Counted from the first letter of the stretch, positions 45,438 through 54,979 are shown. The stretch: 64,000 nt of DNA from Trinickia fusca (GCF_003628145.1 NZ_RBZV01000004.1:79049-143048); one strand, 5' to 3'. Program-made: numbers and translations. The notes: a model not told the origin generated them from the sequence alone.

Positions 45438-45809
45438 ATGCTGTATCGACATCGCTCCCTGACCGCCTGGCTGGGCCTGCTGGCGATCTGGCTCGCGATC
45501 GTCGGGCCGGTGGCGTCGCAATGGCGGGTCGCCCAGGCAGCCGCACCCGATACGGCCGTCTGCAGTGCAGAGCACGGCGAGCCTGAGACCACCTCACCCA
45601 CTTCAGGCAGCGGGCATCACGCACTGCATCTCGACGCGTGCGGTTACTGCAACCTCTTCACGCACAGCCCGGCGATCGGCGGCTTGTCCGCCGTGCCGGA
45701 GCTCACCGCGTCACTCCCGATCGCGTCGTCCGTCATGCCTGCCGGCATTACGGCGAGCGTCGAACGCTATACGCGCGCCTATCCGCGCGCGCCGCCCGGA
45801 AACGCCTGA
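45438..45809 (+). CDS. DUF2946 family protein, copper-receptor-associated
   Basis: Product of 123 residues. N-terminal hydrophobic segment (about 8-25) acting as signal or anchor, then the DUF2946 core HALHLDACGYCNLFTHSP with a Cys-x-x-Cys and several His, consistent with metal binding at the membrane. DUF2946 genes usually sit beside TonB-dependent copper receptor genes, as here (86 bp upstream). It probably helps copper acquisition, though no biochemical role is settled. Confidence 0.82.
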   Translation: MLYRHRSLTAWLGLLAIWLAIVGPVASQWRVAQAAAPDTAVCSAEHGEPETTSPTSGSGHHALHLDACGYCNLFTHSPAIGGLSAVPELTASLPIASSVMPAGITASVERYTRAYPRAPPGNA

Positions 45810-45894
45810 CGCGTTTTCCTCTGTTTCGTCTTTCGCCTCCTATCCGTGCGATCCACCGTCGATCGCGTGGAGGGCGTTTCTCGGGCTATCAATC

Positions 45895-48033
45895 ATGAAT
45901 TCTCTCCAACTGCACGCACGCTCCGCCCGTCGCAATGACAGCAAGAAGCGTGTGCTTCTAATGTTGAAACTGACGGTGCATACGTTGGCCGCGAGCGCGC
46001 TGACCGCAGCCGGTGTCGCTCCAGAGGCTGCACGCGCAGCCGATGCGGAGCCAGCAGCGCAAACCGGCGCGGTGACGACGCTGCCGCCGATCGAAGTCGT
46101 CGCGTCGCCGCTGAGGACGCCGCTCGTCGTCGTCACCGATCCGAAGACACCGCGCCAGCCGCTGCCCGCCAGCGACGGCGCGGACTATCTGAAGACGATC
46201 CCCGGTTTTGCGGCGATCCGCAGCGGCGGCACGAATGGCGATCTGGTACTGCGTGGCATGTTCGGCTCGCGGCTGAACATTCTCGCGAACGGCGCGCCGA
46301 CGCTCGGCGCGTGTCCGGGCCGGATGGACGCGCCGACGTCGTACATCGCACCTGAAAGCTATGACAAGGTCACCGTCATCAAGGGGCCGCAAACGGTGTT
46401 GTACGGGCCCGGCACGTCCGCGGGCACGATTCTCTTCGAGCGCGACACGAAGCGCTTCGACAAGTCCGGCATGCGCTTCGACGGAAGCCTCGTCGGCGGC
46501 TCGTTCGGCCGCAACGACCAGAACGTCGACGTGACGGCCGGCACGCCGGACTTCTACGGCCGCGTAACCGCGAATCATGCGCACGAGCAGGACTACAAGG
46601 ACGGCAACGGCCACACGGTGCCGTCACAGTGGGACAAATGGAACGCCGACACCGCATTGGGTTGGACGCCGGACGCCAACACACGTGTCGAATTGACGGC
46701 CGGTACCGGCGACGGCTACGCGCGCTACGCGGGTCGCGGCATGGACGGCGTGCACTTCCGCCGCGAAACCTTCGGCCTGTCGTTCGACAAGCAGCACATC
46801 GGCAAGATCCTCGACCGGATCGAGGCACGCGTGTACTACAACGAAGCCGATCATGTGATGGACAACTACACGCTGAGGCAGCCCGATCCGACGAGCGATA
46901 TGCCGATGCCGATGGCGTCGGACGTCCGCCGCCGAACGTTCGGCGCACGCACGGCGGCCACGCTGCGCTTCGGCAACGATTTCAAGTTCGTTGCAGGCGT
47001 CGACGCGCAATCGAACCAGCTTGCTTCGCGCTCGGCGATGGGGTCGCAGAACTATGCGGACCTGCCTTGGGATCCGCGGGCGACGATGTGGAACATGGGC
47101 ATGTTCGGCGAGTTGACCTGGTATGCGACCGAAGCGTCGCGCGTGATCGGCGGCGCGCGCGTCGACTATGCGAGTGCACGTGACAAACGGGAGACGACCG
47201 ACGACATGATGGGCGGGACGAATCCGACGTTCGATAACGACCGCTCGCGCGTGCTGCCGAGCGGCTTCGTCCGCTATGAGCATGACCTCGCATCGTTGCC
47301 GGTCACGTGGTACGCTGGTATCGGTCATGCGGAGCGCTATCCCGATTACTGGGAGTTGTTCTCGGCCGACAGTGGCCCGGCCGGATCGGTCAACGCGTTT
47401 TCGGCGCTCCAGCCGGAGAAGACCACACAGCTCGACATCGGCGCGCAGTACAAGACCGACAAGCTCGATGCATGGGTCTCGGCGTATGCAGGCTACGTGC
47501 AGGACTTCATTCTGTTCAACTACATGAACGGCATGATGGGCCAGACGACGCAGGCGACCAACGTCAACGCGCAGATCATGGGCGGGGAGGCTGGTGTGGC
47601 ATGGCGGCCGGCCGCGCCGCTGCGCGTCGAGACATCGATTGCCTATGCGTGGGGACGCAACACGGCGACCGGTGATCCGCTACCGCAAATCCCGCCGCTC
47701 GAAGCGCGTTTCGGACTCGAGTACACGCGCGGTGCATGGTCGGCTGGCAGCCTATGGCGAGTCGTTGCGCCCCAGCATCGCTATGCGCTGAACGAAGGCA
47801 ACGTGGTCGGCAAGGACTTCGGTTCGAGCGCGGGCTTCGGCGTGCTGTCGCTGCATGCGCAGTACAACGTCAGCAAGGCCGTGCAGATTTCCGTCGGCGT
47901 CGACAACGTGCTCAACAAGGCCTATACGGAGCACTTGAACCTCGCCGGCAACGCCGGCTTCGGCTACTCGGCGAACACGCCGGTGACCGAGCCGGGACGT
48001 ACCGCGTGGGTGCGCGTCAGCGCAAAGCTGTAA
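45895..48033 (+). CDS. TonB-dependent copper receptor (OprC/NosA-like)
   Basis: Product of 712 residues if ATG 45895 is used (ATG 45961, MLKLTVHTLAA, is an alternative). Signal peptide then plug domain (about 70-190: SDGADYLKTIPGFAAIRSGG, LGACPGRMDAPTSYI, IKGPQTVLYGPG) and 22-strand barrel ending RTAWVRVSAKL. The CPGRMD segment and Met-rich strands (DMPMPMASD, MNGMMGQT) are typical of OprC/NosA, which take up copper. Paired with DUF2946. A hairpin follows the stop. Confidence 0.9.
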   Translation: MNSLQLHARSARRNDSKKRVLLMLKLTVHTLAASALTAAGVAPEAARAADAEPAAQTGAVTTLPPIEVVASPLRTPLVVVTDPKTPRQPLPASDGADYLKTIPGFAAIRSGGTNGDLVLRGMFGSRLNILANGAPTLGACPGRMDAPTSYIAPESYDKVTVIKGPQTVLYGPGTSAGTILFERDTKRFDKSGMRFDGSLVGGSFGRNDQNVDVTAGTPDFYGRVTANHAHEQDYKDGNGHTVPSQWDKWNADTALGWTPDANTRVELTAGTGDGYARYAGRGMDGVHFRRETFGLSFDKQHIGKILDRIEARVYYNEADHVMDNYTLRQPDPTSDMPMPMASDVRRRTFGARTAATLRFGNDFKFVAGVDAQSNQLASRSAMGSQNYADLPWDPRATMWNMGMFGELTWYATEASRVIGGARVDYASARDKRETTDDMMGGTNPTFDNDRSRVLPSGFVRYEHDLASLPVTWYAGIGHAERYPDYWELFSADSGPAGSVNAFSALQPEKTTQLDIGAQYKTDKLDAWVSAYAGYVQDFILFNYMNGMMGQTTQATNVNAQIMGGEAGVAWRPAAPLRVETSIAYAWGRNTATGDPLPQIPPLEARFGLEYTRGAWSAGSLWRVVAPQHRYALNEGNVVGKDFGSSAGFGVLSLHAQYNVSKAVQISVGVDNVLNKAYTEHLNLAGNAGFGYSANTPVTEPGRTAWVRVSAKL

Positions 48034-48066
48034 GTGGCACGCCTACTTCGTAGGCAATCACGCAAT

Positions 48067-48091
48067 CGACCTGCCGTCAAACGGCAGGTCG
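48067..48091 (+). terminator. Hairpin after the copper receptor gene
   Basis: 11-bp perfect stem CGACCTGCCGT / ACGGCAGGTCG with loop CAA, 34 bp after the stop codon. No T-run follows, so termination efficiency is uncertain. It could also serve the convergent cupin gene. Confidence 0.5.
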
Positions 48092-48213
48092 TCCAAAAAT
48101 TCACGCCGCTCCACCTCTCCCTCCCCAAGCCGTGGCCGCGAACTCCATACTGCGCAAGCCTTCTTTGCTCAGATACAGGGCGCCTCGTCGCACAGATAAA
48201 TCTTTCTCTAGCG

Positions 48214-48615
48214 TCAGCCCGGCACGGCGATATTGAATTGCGTCCCTGGCACCCACACCCAGGAAGCAACAACTTTCGCCCCGGCAGGCCCTGCACTCGT
48301 GACATGGACGACGTTCGCCGGAATTTGGTACGTCTCGCCTGCGTGAACGACTTTCACTGGTTGCCCCTCTATCTGCACGCTCAGTTCGCCTTCGAGCACA
48401 TAGCAAACCTCAGGGCCGGTTGCCTTATGCTTGGGCTTTACGGCATTAGGGGGAAATTCGGATATACCCATGCCCATCTCCCGGCCCGCTCCTGGTACCG
48501 CAACTCTTTGCAGAACGACGGTCTCCTTGGCATCCGGCACTTTTCCTGCAGCCTGGACCGAGTGCGCGACCAGGGCGGCGAACAAGCCAATAACAACGCT
48601 ACGATAACGATTCAT
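48214..48615 (-). CDS. Exported single-domain cupin protein
   Basis: Product of 133 residues. Signal peptide MNRYRSVVIGLFAALVAHSVQA-A, then one cupin fold (about 40-130) with the motif PKHKATGPEVCYVLEGELSV and PANVVHVTSAG. His residues at the motif positions suggest metal binding. The ATG has a strong GGAGGAAG. It follows the beta-lactamase gene by 17 bp on the same strand, so the two are probably one operon. Function unknown. Confidence 0.82.
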   Translation of the reverse strand: MNRYRSVVIGLFAALVAHSVQAAGKVPDAKETVVLQRVAVPGAGREMGMGISEFPPNAVKPKHKATGPEVCYVLEGELSVQIEGQPVKVVHAGETYQIPANVVHVTSAGPAGAKVVASWVWVPGTQFNIAVPG

Positions 48616-48632
48616 ATCTACTCTTCCTCCTT

Positions 48633-49805
48633 TTACCGTTCGCCTGCGGTAAGGTTGGTAAGAATCTTGTATGCCATGGCAACGCGTTCTTCGATCGGAA
48701 AATTCTTGTTGGCGAGGATGACGATGCCCAGCCGCTTTTCTGGAACGAATGCGACATACGCCCCGAAACCGTTGGTCGAGCCGGTCTTGTTGATCCACGC
48801 ATCGCTGCTTGGAGCCTTGGGCGGTGTGATTCGCGTCGCAGGAATCGCGTTGAAAATCACGTGCGGCGAATTTCCTTCAAGCAGCGTCTTCAACGCCACC
48901 GGATACGGGTATTGCTCCCATATCAAGTCCTGCGTCATCGGTCCCGCCGTGAAGTAGCCGGTGTGCGTAGCCGTGACCGCACGCTGAAGCTTCGCGTCCA
49001 GCTCGATCATGCTCATGTTCGCTTGCATGAAACGGATCATGTCGGCGGCCGTCGTTTTGACGCCGTAGGCTTCGGCCGACAGAACACCCGGCGACATGCG
49101 GACCGGCGCGCCTTGCTTCGTATAGCCTTGCGCGTAATCAGGCTTCCTCGCCGCGGGGATGTCGATATAGGTGTGCCTCATGCCGAGCGCCGGAAACAGT
49201 TGTTGTTCCATCGACGACGTAAAGTCGCGCCCCATGCTCCGCGCCGTAACCGAACCGAGCATCCCGATTCCGAGGTTCGAGTAGGTTCGATACGTTCCCG
49301 GCTCATAGGTCGGCTGCCACTGCTTGAGATAACCGATCAGCTGTTCGTTATCCTTGACGTCATCGGGTACTTGCAGCGGAAACCCTCCGGGCGTGTGCGT
49401 GCCCAGCTCGAGCAAGCTGACCGCACCGAACTTCGACTCACGCAGCGCCGGCACATATTTGCCGGTCGGGTCCGATAGCGAAAGATCACCGCTTACCTGC
49501 GCATACGACGCGAGCGTCGCCGTCAGCGTCTTGCTGACGGAACCGAGTTCGAACAGCGTGTCGTCCGTGACCGGCTGTTTCGTTTCCGTCGATGCCACAC
49601 CGTAGTTGAAGACGTAATGCTTGTCCCCCACGACGATGCCGACCGCCATGCCCGCAATGCTGTTCTTTGCGATCACCGGCTGGATCGTGGCGTCTACGGC
49701 TTGTCTGAGGTCGGCTTGCCGGTCGTCGGCCGCACAGCTGGCCGTCGTGGCCACGCATGCGGCAAACAGAGCGGTCGTGATAAGGCGTCTGGTTCCACGC
49801 TTCAC
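48633..49805 (-). CDS. Class C beta-lactamase-family serine hydrolase (AmpC-like)
   Basis: Product of 390 residues, the usual AmpC length. Signal peptide to about residue 25; active-site motifs SVSK (Ser89, Lys92), YSN (Tyr175-Asn177) and KTG (Lys340-Gly342) are all present, with the omega-region motif TPGGFPLQVPDDV. It should be a periplasmic cephalosporinase. A GTG start is preceded by AAGGGAA. No ampR is adjacent, so induction by the usual LysR switch is not evident. It leads an operon with the cupin gene. Confidence 0.93.
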   Translation of the reverse strand: MKRGTRRLITTALFAACVATTASCAADDRQADLRQAVDATIQPVIAKNSIAGMAVGIVVGDKHYVFNYGVASTETKQPVTDDTLFELGSVSKTLTATLASYAQVSGDLSLSDPTGKYVPALRESKFGAVSLLELGTHTPGGFPLQVPDDVKDNEQLIGYLKQWQPTYEPGTYRTYSNLGIGMLGSVTARSMGRDFTSSMEQQLFPALGMRHTYIDIPAARKPDYAQGYTKQGAPVRMSPGVLSAEAYGVKTTAADMIRFMQANMSMIELDAKLQRAVTATHTGYFTAGPMTQDLIWEQYPYPVALKTLLEGNSPHVIFNAIPATRITPPKAPSSDAWINKTGSTNGFGAYVAFVPEKRLGIVILANKNFPIEERVAMAYKILTNLTAGER

Positions 49806-50133
49806 TTTTTGGATTCCCTTCTGTAGATGTCGGTTGATCGGAGTAGGGACGGAATATCCCCCTATCTCAAATCACTGACAAACGACGATTACTTGCCGAA
49901 GGGTAAAGAAAATCTTTTGAAGCCGGGTGCGGGGGCGTACAAGCCGACGCCCCCTTTCGCCGCGACCTCAGTGCGCGACGCTTCCCGGCCCTCCCCTTAT
50001 GAAAGCGCGTCGAACGGTGCACGACTCTTTTCGCGCGGCATCAAAAGCAGAGTTTTTTTTACGACATTTTTCCTTGCGACGCGCGACGGCCCACCTCTAG
50101 ACTGCGGGCAACTGACGAGGTCTGGAGAAAGCC
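49806..50133. other. Divergent promoter region, beta-lactamase and GNAT genes
   Basis: 328 bp without a supported gene. It contains an 8-bp stem hairpin GGGGGCGT / ACGCCCCC (49931-49954) and an AT-rich stretch (about 50050-50070, TTTTTTTTACG) that may belong to a promoter of the acetyltransferase gene. No ampR gene or clear AmpR site seen. Confidence 0.5.
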
Positions 50134-50775
50134 ATGCCGAAACAAGTCTCGAGAACCGCTCGATGCGCACGCGAGGCGACGCATCGTCGCGCTGTCAGCC
50201 GCGTGGTGTTGAGGCGCTTCGATCCCGCACGCGATTCATACGATCGCCTGACTACGCTGCTGCATCGGGCGTTCGCGCCGCTCGTCGCGATGGGTTTCAA
50301 CTGCAAGAGCGCGAGTCAGCCTCCGGACGTGACACAAGCGCGCGCGCAAGCCGGCGAATGCTTCGTCGCCGTCTGCGATGGCCAGGTAGTCGGCACCCTG
50401 ACGCTCTGTGCGCGCAAGCCCGACTCCCCTTGTACGTACTACCGCAATTCCGACGTTGCAACGATCCACCAATTCGGCATCGATCCGCGCTGGCAGAGCC
50501 GCGGCATCGGCAAAGCCCTGCTAGCGTTCGCCGAACGCTGGGCCGCGATGCACGGTTTCGCACGGCTCGCACTCGATACGCCCCATTCGGCAGCTCATCT
50601 GGTTTCCTTCTATTTGCGGCGCGGCTTTCGCCTCGTCGACGTCGTGCGCTTTGCGGGACGATGCTACGAGAGCGCAGTCCTCAGCAAGCCATCGATAGCC
50701 TCCGCCCCGCTCGCCGAAATCGCGAGCGATACCCGACCTCGCTACGCCCTTCCGTCTACCGCCTGCACTGCATGA
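50134..50775 (+). CDS. GNAT-family N-acetyltransferase
   Basis: Product of 213 residues. GNAT fold about 25-190, with motif B/A VATIHQFGIDPRWQSRGIGKALL, where Q/R-x-x-G-x-G/A is the acetyl-CoA pyrophosphate loop (QSRGIG). The N-terminal 20 residues are basic, and the C-terminal 30 are Pro/Ser-rich and probably disordered. GGAG sits 6 bp before the ATG. The substrate is unknown. Confidence 0.85.
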   Translation: MPKQVSRTARCAREATHRRAVSRVVLRRFDPARDSYDRLTTLLHRAFAPLVAMGFNCKSASQPPDVTQARAQAGECFVAVCDGQVVGTLTLCARKPDSPCTYYRNSDVATIHQFGIDPRWQSRGIGKALLAFAERWAAMHGFARLALDTPHSAAHLVSFYLRRGFRLVDVVRFAGRCYESAVLSKPSIASAPLAEIASDTRPRYALPSTACTA

Positions 50776-50963
50776 CGCACGGCGACAAGCGCCAGCCCTC
50801 CGACTCGACCGAAAACGCGCGCCACGCCCCCCGCGGCGTTAACCCGATTTTTACGCGGCTGCAACGTCTCTTGTCGTTGAATTGACCTTGCATGGTCTTC
50901 AATACGGACAAGAACGCATGGAGAAGAGGCGCAAGCCTCGATGCGGCGGCCGCGGGAGAAACC

Positions 50964-52802
50964 ATGTTCGCCAATTCAGCTCTTCAGATCGCGCTTTTTC
51001 TTGCCGTATTGACCGCGCTGACAAAACCGCTCGGGCTCTATATGGCGCGTGCCGCCGACGGCAAGATACCGTTCGTCTCGCGCGTGGTGCGGCCTCTGGA
51101 AATGGCGATCTATCGGCTCGCGGGCGTGGACCCGGCGAAAGACATGAATTGGAAGACCTACGCGGTCGCCATGATCCTGTTCAACCTCGCCGGTACGCTC
51201 GGGCTCTATGCGCTGCAACGCGTTCAAGCTTGGTTGCCGCTCAATCCCCAGCACCTGCCGGCTGTCAGCCCCGATTCCGCACTGAACACGGCCGTCAGCT
51301 TCGCTTCGAATACGAGCTGGCAAGGCTACGCCGGCGAAACCACACTGAGCTATCTGAGCCAGATGCTCGGCATCACGACACAAAGCTTTTTGTCCGCGGC
51401 AAGCGGCATGGCGGTCATGTACGCGTTGATACGCGCGCTCGCAAGACGCGGTGCGGTGCCCAAGGAGAATGCCTCGGCAGGTACGCTCTCGATCGGCAAC
51501 GCCTGGGTCGACCTCACGCGCGCCACGCTCTATGTGCTCGTGCCGATGGCGATACTGTTCTCGCTCGCGTTCATCGGCCAAGGCGTGATCCAGAACTTCG
51601 ACAGCTATCGCGAAGTGTCGACCATGCAGCCCGTCACGTGGCAACAGCCGATGCTCGACGCCCACGGCAACCCGGTCAAGGATGCGGCCGGCAATGTGGT
51701 TCAGCAAACGCAGACCACGACAAAGCAGGTGCTGGCGATGGGTCCGGTCGCTTCGCAGGAATCGATCAAGCTGATGTCGGGCGACGGGGGCGGCTTCTTC
51801 AACGCCAACTCTGCCCATCCGTACGAAAACCCCACGCCGTTCTGCAACTTCCTCCAGATGATCGCGATCCTGTCGATCCCCGCGGGGCTTTGCTACACGT
51901 TCGGCGTGATGGCCGGCGATCGCCGGCAAGGGTGGGCACTCTACGCGGCGATGACCTTGATGTTCGTCGTCATGTCGGCCATCACGATTCATGAGGAGCA
52001 GGCCGGCAGCATGCAGCTCGCCACGGCCAGCGTCGATACGAAGATCTCGGCGCTCGCGCCGGGCGGCAACATGGAAGGCAAGGAAACGCGCTTCGGCGTC
52101 ACCTCGTCGGCGCTCTATGCGGCTGTTTCGACGGCGAGCGGAGACGGTGCCGTCGATTCGATGCACGATTCGTTCACGCCGCTCGGCGGCATGGCACCGC
52201 TGCTGCTGATGCAAACGGGTGAAGTGGTGTTCGGCGGACCGGGTTCAGGGCTCTTCAGCATGCTCGTGCACGCGATGCTCGTGGTGTTCATCGCAGCATT
52301 GATGATCGGCCGGGCACCCGAGTACCTCGGCAAGAAGATCGACGCATTCGAAATGAAGATGGTCGCCGTCGTAGTGCTCGTGACGCCGCTGCTCGTGCTC
52401 TTGGGCACGGCCGCATCGGTGCTCGTGCCGGCCGGGCTGGCCGGAATCGCGAATCCGGGCGCGCACGGGCTCAGCGAGATCCTCTACGCCTTTACCTCGG
52501 CAGCCAACAACAACGGCAGCGCGTTCGCGGGGCTATCGGCGAATACGCCGTATTACAACTGGATGCTCGCTGTGGCGATGTGGTTCGGGCGCTTCGCCGT
52601 AATCGTGCCGGTGCTCGCGATCGCCGGCTCGCTCGCGCCGAAGGTCAGGCGTGCGCCGGGAACGGGCACGTTGCCCACGCACGGCCCGATCTTCGTGATC
52701 CTGCTGATCGCCACGATCCTGCTCGTCACGCTGCTTACCTACATGCCAGCACTTGCGCTCGGGCCCGTCGCCGAGCATTTGACGATGGTCGGCGGGCGGT
52801 AG
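50964..52802 (+). CDS. Orphan KdpA-like potassium-binding channel subunit
   Basis: Product of 612 residues (ATG 50964 with GGGAGAAACC upstream). About ten membrane helices with the four KdpA selectivity-loop regions. Compared with E. coli KdpA recalled from memory: loop 1 SNTSWQ (TNTNWQ), loop 2 SGDGGGFFNANS (GTNGGGFFNANS), loop 3 SGDGAVDSMHDSF (SCGAVIAMHDSF), loop 4 AANNNGSAFAGLSAN (identical). KdpA normally forms KdpFABC with the KdpB ATPase. Neither kdpB nor kdpC follows: genes on the other strand begin 77 bp later, and no kdpF precedes it. The fold is clear; transport activity without KdpB is doubtful. Confidence 0.85.
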   Translation: MFANSALQIALFLAVLTALTKPLGLYMARAADGKIPFVSRVVRPLEMAIYRLAGVDPAKDMNWKTYAVAMILFNLAGTLGLYALQRVQAWLPLNPQHLPAVSPDSALNTAVSFASNTSWQGYAGETTLSYLSQMLGITTQSFLSAASGMAVMYALIRALARRGAVPKENASAGTLSIGNAWVDLTRATLYVLVPMAILFSLAFIGQGVIQNFDSYREVSTMQPVTWQQPMLDAHGNPVKDAAGNVVQQTQTTTKQVLAMGPVASQESIKLMSGDGGGFFNANSAHPYENPTPFCNFLQMIAILSIPAGLCYTFGVMAGDRRQGWALYAAMTLMFVVMSAITIHEEQAGSMQLATASVDTKISALAPGGNMEGKETRFGVTSSALYAAVSTASGDGAVDSMHDSFTPLGGMAPLLLMQTGEVVFGGPGSGLFSMLVHAMLVVFIAALMIGRAPEYLGKKIDAFEMKMVAVVVLVTPLLVLLGTAASVLVPAGLAGIANPGAHGLSEILYAFTSAANNNGSAFAGLSANTPYYNWMLAVAMWFGRFAVIVPVLAIAGSLAPKVRRAPGTGTLPTHGPIFVILLIATILLVTLLTYMPALALGPVAEHLTMVGGR

Positions 52803-52878
52803 GGGCGCGTCAGGCTCGTGCCTTCCCTGTTATTGCCCCCGACTGTAGGCTTGCCGGCAATGACGTCGGCGCAGACGC

Positions 52879-53220
52879 TCAGACCTTGGCAACGACCTCG
52901 ATACGCAACGCTTCCCCACCGGCCGCAATCTCGAGCAGACGATCGACGTTCGGATGCGCCCCCGGACGGTTGCGCGCATCGGCCGTGTGCTCGGCGAACA
53001 CCGCGAGGCCGTGCTCGGCGGCCTCGGCGTCGAGCGTGCCGAACGCTTGCTGTAGATAGTGATACACGGCCAGCGAGCCCTGCTTGCCCGGCTTGTTCTC
53101 GATGCTTGCGACCACGGCGCCCTTTCCGTCGATCAGATCGATACGCTCGATGCCATCGATGGCTGGCAACTGAGCGAGGTTATCCTTGAATACGCTGGTG
53201 GGTTGAATCACTGAATGCAC
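52879..53220 (-). CDS. DUF2322 family protein
   Basis: Product of 113 residues, the family's usual size. It carries the recognisable segments FKDNLAQLPAIDGIERIDL, NKPGKQGSLAVYHYL and EHTADARNRPGAHPNIDRL-like text. Cytoplasmic; function unknown, widespread in Burkholderia and relatives. The start is GTG, with another in-frame GTG three codons later (VIQPTSV) as an alternative. Confidence 0.8.
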   Translation of the reverse strand: MHSVIQPTSVFKDNLAQLPAIDGIERIDLIDGKGAVVASIENKPGKQGSLAVYHYLQQAFGTLDAEAAEHGLAVFAEHTADARNRPGAHPNVDRLLEIAAGGEALRIEVVAKV

Positions 53221-53304
53221 TCCGTCTACGCAGGAAATTGCGTAGAATGGCCGACGCCCCTGCGCCCGGTCAAGTACCGCGACAGCCGGTCACGACGACC
53301 CTCC

Positions 53305-54159
53305 ATGATGACGAAAGCGAATAACGGAACATTGCTGGTGGAAGCGGCGACGGCCCCAAGGTTCTGGCGCGATGAAACGTTGCCGTTCGTCGAAGCCCGT
53401 TCCGTTCAAGATGGCCGTAAAGTCAGTTACGGCAAGCACACGCACGATACGTTCTCGATCGGCGCGATCACGGGCGGTCGTAGCACCTATCTCAACGGAC
53501 AGTCGTCGGAACAGGTCGGCGCGGGGACAGTGGTTGTCATGAACCCGGAGGAAACCCACGCATGCAACCCGATCGGCGATCAGCCGTGGGCATATCGCAT
53601 GCTCTATGTCGATGCCGCATGGCTCACCGATCTTCAGCATGACTTAGGTTTTAGCCAGAACCTGGGATATCGAGGCTTTTCGACCAGAGCCGTCAACGAG
53701 CCTGCGTTACATACCGACCTGAATAAGCTCTACACGGTACTGACGGACCCGAACGAAGATCATCTTCGCAAGCACAGCGCGGCAGTGACCTTCTTTTCAG
53801 AGGCGCACCGGACGCTCAATCCCGTGCCAAAGCCGGCACGAGAGGCCAATCAGAAAGTTGTCCGCGCGGCCGAATACATCCGGGAGAACTGCACGCAGGC
53901 GCTGCGACTGGAAGACATCTGCGCAGCGGCGGAGCTCTCAGCGTCTCACCTCATCCGTGCGTTCAAGGAGCACTACGGCATGACGCCCCACGCATACCTG
54001 ATCAATCGCCGCATCGAATACAGCCGATCGCAGCTGAAGCGTGGACGTGCGATCGCCGACGTGGCCATCGAGGCAGGATTCTCCGATCAGGCGCACCTGC
54101 AGCGAGCCTTCAGGCAACTCGTGGCGGCCACGCCAGGGCAATACCGCAGTGGCATCTAA
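53305..54159 (+). CDS. AraC-family transcriptional regulator
   Basis: Product of 284 residues. N-terminal cupin-like ligand domain (about 20-170; SYGKHTHDTFSIGAITGG, MNPEETHACNP) and C-terminal double HTH (about 185-284; LRLEDICAAAELSASHLIRAFKEHYG). Two adjacent ATGs (53305, 53308) are candidates. The layout is that of the AraC/LysE-associated group, and a LysE-family exporter gene lies convergent 5 bp away. Confidence 0.88.
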   Translation: MMTKANNGTLLVEAATAPRFWRDETLPFVEARSVQDGRKVSYGKHTHDTFSIGAITGGRSTYLNGQSSEQVGAGTVVVMNPEETHACNPIGDQPWAYRMLYVDAAWLTDLQHDLGFSQNLGYRGFSTRAVNEPALHTDLNKLYTVLTDPNEDHLRKHSAAVTFFSEAHRTLNPVPKPAREANQKVVRAAEYIRENCTQALRLEDICAAAELSASHLIRAFKEHYGMTPHAYLINRRIEYSRSQLKRGRAIADVAIEAGFSDQAHLQRAFRQLVAATPGQYRSGI

Positions 54160-54164
54160 ACTCG

Positions 54165-54752
54165 CTACACCTTCACCAGATAGACCGCGCTGCCAGCCAG
54201 CAGCAAGGCCATCAGTCGATTGAATAGCCGCACGCGCCCAGGGTTGCGCAAGTGTTGATTCAAGAACGTTCCGACGTAAGCCCAGCAGCCAATCGACGCA
54301 TAGCAAATCACGAAGTAGATCGCCGCAAACTGCCAGACCAACCGGCTATCGCCGTTTGCCGCGTAGGCACCCATGCCGGCCAGACAGGCAAGCCACGCTT
54401 TCGGATTGAGCCATTGCATCGTGGCTCCGGAGAGCATCGACGGGCCGCGCGTTGCGTCGTCGGCGCCGAGCTGCCCATTGTCGACGGCCAGCTTGTAGGC
54501 CATATAAAGCAAAAACGCTACCCCGGCCCATTGGATCAACGTCGTCAAATTCGGCCATCGGCCGAGCAGTTCATGCAGCCCCAACCCGATTAGCAGCAGC
54601 AACATGGAAAAGCCGACGGTGGCCCCCGTGACGTGCCGCATGCTGGCGCCAAGCCCATGCCGGGCGCCAGCGGTCAGCGCGACGATGTTGACTGGCCCGG
54701 GGGTGATCGATGCCGCCAAAGCGAAGGCAGCCATTGAAAGGTAAGCACTCAT
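54165..54752 (-). CDS. LysE/RhtB-family amino-acid or metabolite exporter
   Basis: Product of 195 residues, about six membrane helices. It shows the family opening (MAAFALAASITPGPVNIVALTAGARHG by its ends, about 6-32) and MQWLNPKAWLA (about 111-121). I chose ATG 54750-54752 (MSAYLSM) over an upstream in-frame extension. LysE/RhtB proteins export amino acids or related compounds with protons. The convergent AraC regulator is a likely partner. Confidence 0.88.
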   Translation of the reverse strand: MSAYLSMAAFALAASITPGPVNIVALTAGARHGLGASMRHVTGATVGFSMLLLLIGLGLHELLGRWPNLTTLIQWAGVAFLLYMAYKLAVDNGQLGADDATRGPSMLSGATMQWLNPKAWLACLAGMGAYAANGDSRLVWQFAAIYFVICYASIGCWAYVGTFLNQHLRNPGRVRLFNRLMALLLAGSAVYLVKV

Positions 54753-54946
54753 GTTTTCGCTCGATACGTGTTTCGGTAAACATCGAACCGGAATGTATCG
54801 AGCGATCGAGTGACCCGTATTGAAGAAAATTACCCTGTGCCCGCGCACTGATCGAGCAAGATCCGTCGCTCACCGCGCAGAATCTGATCGTGCTGCCTAT
54901 GCTGGCCTGCGCTACGAGCGGTTAAAGCTGTGGAGACAAAGCGCTG

Positions 54947-54969
54947 AGCCCGAGCGGTGTGCTCGGGCT
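54947..54969 (-). terminator. Terminator of the His/Asp-tailed protein gene
   Basis: 9-bp stem AGCCCGAGC / GCTCGGGCT with a 5-nt loop, 11 bp beyond the stop codon. Only a short T-rich tail follows on the minus strand. Confidence 0.6.
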
Positions 54970-54979
54970 TGGCCCTGGA

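Noticed and set aside
49931-49954. 8-bp hairpin upstream of the beta-lactamase gene as a terminator or riboswitch
   Set aside because: It lies in a divergent promoter region with no gene end to terminate and no riboswitch-like conserved core.
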